A stretch of DNA of 45,510 nt from Rhizopus sp. PT2906. Taxonomy: Eukaryota; Mucoromycota; Mucoromycetes; Mucorales; Rhizopodaceae. The position numbers were made by a program, and so were the translations under genes. A model generated the notes under the pieces. The model was not told the DNA's origin and searched no databases. It worked only from the letters and a program-made list of their open reading frames with translations. Below, piece by piece: positions 42,523 to 45,510 of the stretch; within the stretch, counting starts at the first letter, position 1, and the number at the start of each line of letters is the position of its first letter. The DNA lies in assembly GCA_025529335.1 (NCBI GenBank), contig JAMYHX010000356.1:1-45510 (forward strand), written 5' to 3'.

Positions 42523-43564
42523 ATGAGAAGGCGATTTTTACGCTGGGGTCTATCTTCTAGTTTACTTCTGGGAGGAAGCTATTATTACTATAAAAATAAG
42601 ACTTACCAGGTACCCACAGTACCCTACGTACCACCACCTTTCTTGTGGGAGACTATACCTTCACGCATCGCTGAGCGATTTACTGTGCCTCAACCTGTCA
42701 CTGATGGTGTGATTTGGAATATGCTTAGTACATTGGTTATTGGCACAACTGGCCTTTTAGCCAAAGGGTTCATGATGGCCAACCATACTACAGTATATGG
42801 ACTTGATTCTTTTCTTTCCATTCTAAACGATCCTTATAGAACGCGTGGTGTGATTACAGGTAAAATGTCAAACAGAATGGAGAAACGAAAAGAAAAAAGC
42901 AACTAAAAGTAAATGACTATAGTATCTAACCATAAAAGTACTTTGGATGATCCTTGTTTATGGGGCGTGTTACCGACCAAGACATTATTTTCCATTGACA
43001 AAATGCGCTGGACTCTGGGTGCAGCGGATATCTGTTATACGACAGTGTAAAGTTCATAAACATGGTTTATCTTAACGGTTACCAAATACTCTCTCTCTTT
43101 CTCTCTTCCTTTATAGCTTTAGATCCTATTTTTTTGCGTTTGGACAGACAATACCGACGATTAGAGGAGGTGGAATCTATCAGCCAGGCGTGGATTATGC
43201 CATTCATGCCTTGAACCAGGGTGGATGGGTACATATATATCCTGAAGCCAAAGTGAACCAAACAGACAAGATGATTCGGTTCAAATGGGGTATCGGTCGT
43301 ATCGTCATGGACATGGATCATGAACCGATCGTTATACCCATCTGGCATGAAGGTATGGAGAAAGCGAAACCACTGTATGATCCAATTGTGCATTTCAACC
43401 AGTCTATCGTCCTGGTATTTGGAGAACCTGTGGAGTATCGTGATATATTGGATGCTTGGAAACGAAATGAACTGACAAGAGAGGAAGCACGAATCCAGAT
43501 CACTCAGAGGTTTTATGATGCAATAGAAAATTTAGAGAGAAAATACCGTGCGATGCAGAAATAA
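42523..43564 (+). CDS. TAZ1: Tafazzin, cardiolipin-remodelling transacylase
   Basis: Three exons, 42523-42859, 42923-43046 and 43117-43564, with introns of 63 and 70 bp, give about 302 residues. The first junction completes the acyltransferase motif VSNHKSTLDDP (His116 and Asp121, HX4D). Further tafazzin hallmarks follow in order: MRWTLGAADICYT, PTIRGGGIYQPGVDYAI, GGWVHIYPEAKVN and IRFKWGIGRIV. The basic N-terminus with a short hydrophobic stretch fits a protein attached to mitochondrial membranes facing the intermembrane space. It transfers acyl chains between phospholipids and lysocardiolipin. The catalytic residues are intact and nothing is odd about it. Confidence 0.94.
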
Positions 43565-43565
43565 A

Positions 43566-43688
43566 TTATAATGGTTTATAGATCTTTTTTTTTCTAACCC
43601 ACTGCTGAGCATCATCCTTAGAATAAGCATCCGCTTTTACTGTATGATTGGGAACAAAAAAGCATGTTCCATTAGGACTGACACAAGC
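43566..43688 (-). other. Short minus-strand frame with coding character, doubtful
   Basis: Forty codons ending at 43566 read SPNGTCFFVPNHTVKADAYS then KDDAQQWVRKKKIYKPL. The pattern recalls the C-terminal strand-helix of YciI-like domains. There is a stop just upstream, and I found no exon that extends it. It could be a decayed or 5'-misread gene that converges on tafazzin. Confidence 0.2.
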
Positions 43689-43913
43689 TTATCTTGAAGG
43701 GTCATTCACCCAATATAATTGTGGATGTTCTGATTGTTTTATTTACGCTGCCAAGATTCAAGAAACTCGAAACATCCTTTTCTTTGATCACGTAGTTCCT
43801 CCCCTTCTACGGCCGGAACAACGCATATGGCAATATGTGTAACACTAAATTAAGCTTTCTTTTTAATTTTCGCGCCCTTTTCTGTTTCTTCTTTCTTTCT
43901 TTATAACAAAAAG

Positions 43914-45410
43914 ATGCTCAAAAACTCAACCTGGAGTAAGAAACTAAAGACGTTGTCTGTAGGACTCAGTTGACGCCCCCTTGAACAATAGATTTAGCAG
44001 ATACTAACTTGGCCAATTTTGGGTCAGAGCTTGAACGACAGCACCGTAAAGAGGAAGGTGAGCTTGAAACAGCATGGAACTATGAAGGGTCACCTATTGG
44101 ACACGAGAGGTAAACAAATATATATAAACAAAAAAACCGTAAGACTGAAATAAATCAAGTGGTATGTGGATATGGAGAGTACAAAACTTTGGTCTTGTGT
44201 CAGTACCTGAAAATCAATATGGCAAATTTTACCAAGGTAATAATGATAAGTGAATCTTATCAAATGAAGGATTTTTAACTTTTTTTTTGTATTGTGAAAA
44301 GGCGACAGTTATATTGTCTTGAAGGTAAAGGGGTAAAACGGAAATAACTAAAGAGTTGCTTATGACGGAAAATATAGTCTATTAAAAAAGAAAACTCAGA
44401 TGGTCTTGTACATCACATTCATTTTTGGCTTGGATTAGAAACAACACAAGATGAAGCAGGAACAGCTGCTTACAAGACAGTCGAATTGGATGATTGTAAC
44501 AACAAATACAGACATCATAAACTGTTTTAACTTTTTACTTTTCTTAGTCCTTGACTCATTAGCTTGTCAACATCGAGAAATTCAACGTAAAGAGTCAAGT
44601 TTATTCCAGAGTTACTTTAAACGCATCACGTATCTTCAAGGAGGATTTGCAAGTGGATTTAATCATGTCGAGGAAGAAGAATTCCAAACGCGCTTATTAC
44701 AAGTACATAGACCCAAGAGTTTGGAGGGCAGTCGCAGAAACAATGCAGTGATCATTTCGGAATGCCCATTGAGTTATGAAAGCCTTTGGTCAGGTGCTGT
44801 TTATGTGCTTGACACAGGCAATGTGGTTTATCAATGGCAAGGAAACAAGGCCAATGGTATTGAGCGAGCAAAGGCAGCTGAATTTATTTCTCAGTTGATT
44901 TCTGAACGTGATGGGAAAGGAGAGATGGTGATTGTTGGTAAGTCACTATGGTAACCACGAAACCATGACAACTGAATATGATGCATAGAACAAGACTCAG
45001 GCAGCCATTCCAAAGAGTTCTTTGAAGCACTTGGTTCGGAAGGGCCTATTCGAGATGAAGAAGAAGAACAAGAAGAAGAAGAACAAGTTGTACCACAAAA
45101 GAGATTATTTAAACTGTCAAGTTCTGGATCATTTGGTTTTGGCCAATTGAAGTTTGAATTGGTCGCAGAAGATAATATTAGCAAAGACATGTTTGAGAGC
45201 GAGCATGTCTTTATATTTGACGTTGGTCATCAAGTCTATACATGGATTGGTAAACAAGCGAGCCGTAAGGAACGTCGCCATGGGTTACAATATGCACAAG
45301 ACTATGTTAAATCAACAAATCGCTCATCATTTACTCCTATTTGTCAAATTGTCGAAGGAGGTGAAGATGAATTATTTGAAGCTAGTTTAGAAGGTTGGCA
45401 AGGATGGTAA
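43914..45410 (+). CDS. Gelsolin/severin-like actin-binding protein, three repeats
   Basis: Seven exons, 43914-43935, 43992-44109, 44160-44236, 44302-44324, 44378-44495, 44548-44937 and 44989-45410, join to about 389 residues, the size of severin/fragmin/CapG. Repeat 1 is canonical: GMWIWRVQNFGLVSVP, HFWLGLETTQDEAGTAAYKT, LDDFLDSLACQHREIQ and QGGFASGFNHVEEEE. Repeat 2 has SGAVYVLDTGNVVYQWQGNK. After an acidic linker, repeat 3 has VFIFDVGHQVYTWIGKQASR. Such proteins sever and cap actin filaments in a calcium-dependent way. Two exons are tiny (22 and 23 nt); the first holds the start codon. There is no villin headpiece. Confidence 0.92.
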
Positions 45411-45510
45411 AATTGTTTATGAACGTTTTATTATAATAAAGAATTACCAACAATCATGAAATGGTTCATCTTTCCAATGAATGTCTTGATCTTTTGTTGA
45501 TATTAAATGA

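Noticed and set aside
43648..43842. Plus-strand 64-codon frame with CGCSDC
   Set aside because: It has no ATG (it follows a TGA), no splice support, and overlaps a doubtful minus-strand frame.

Overview
This window is nuclear DNA of a filamentous fungus, most likely an early-diverging Mucoromycota species of the Mucorales type. The evidence is AT-rich spacers, very short GT..AG introns (about 42-78 bp), compact gene packing, and transposon families that I associate with Mucorales (LINE, Tc1-like, Crypton-like and Fanzor-like remnants). All calls come from reading translations and splice junctions by eye. No database search was run.

Layout. 1-5.0 kb: a LINE-type reverse transcriptase tail at the edge, old coding remnants, an ATF/CREB-type bZIP factor and a basic protein with a C-terminal CaaX box. 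5.2-14.9 kb, all on the minus strand: an unrecognised small protein, ARP5 (INO80 chromatin remodelling), a DEDDy 3'-5' exonuclease of the WRN-exo/RNase D type, and a full-size PDR/ABCG drug-efflux pump. 17.8-22.6 kb: a small secreted peptide, the regulatory subunit of protein kinase A, and a site-2 intramembrane protease.

23.7-36.1 kb is a nested accessory island with no recognisable housekeeping gene. It holds a nearly intact Tc1-like DNA transposon with TIRs of about 100 bp that carry iterated motifs, a 98-bp tandem repeat, and a decayed Crypton/NDC10-like recombinase. It also holds a 1,429-bp inverted duplication whose arms matched base for base wherever I compared them, a decayed Fanzor/TnpB-like RNA-guided nuclease, LTR-like sequences, and a Mucorales-type gene of unknown function whose conserved Asp/Glu/Lys residues suggest a nuclease. 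The inverted arms each contain the divergent promoter region shared by the recombinase and the unknown gene. This makes the pair a candidate two-gene mobile system, and it is the most interesting part of the window.

37-45.4 kb returns to dense normal genes: a cytochrome-b5 fusion front-end desaturase (probably sphingolipid delta-8 or delta-6), the APC/C TPR subunit CDC16/APC6, tafazzin (cardiolipin remodelling) and a three-repeat gelsolin/severin-like actin regulator. The genes are unrelated housekeeping functions. I see no metabolic cluster.
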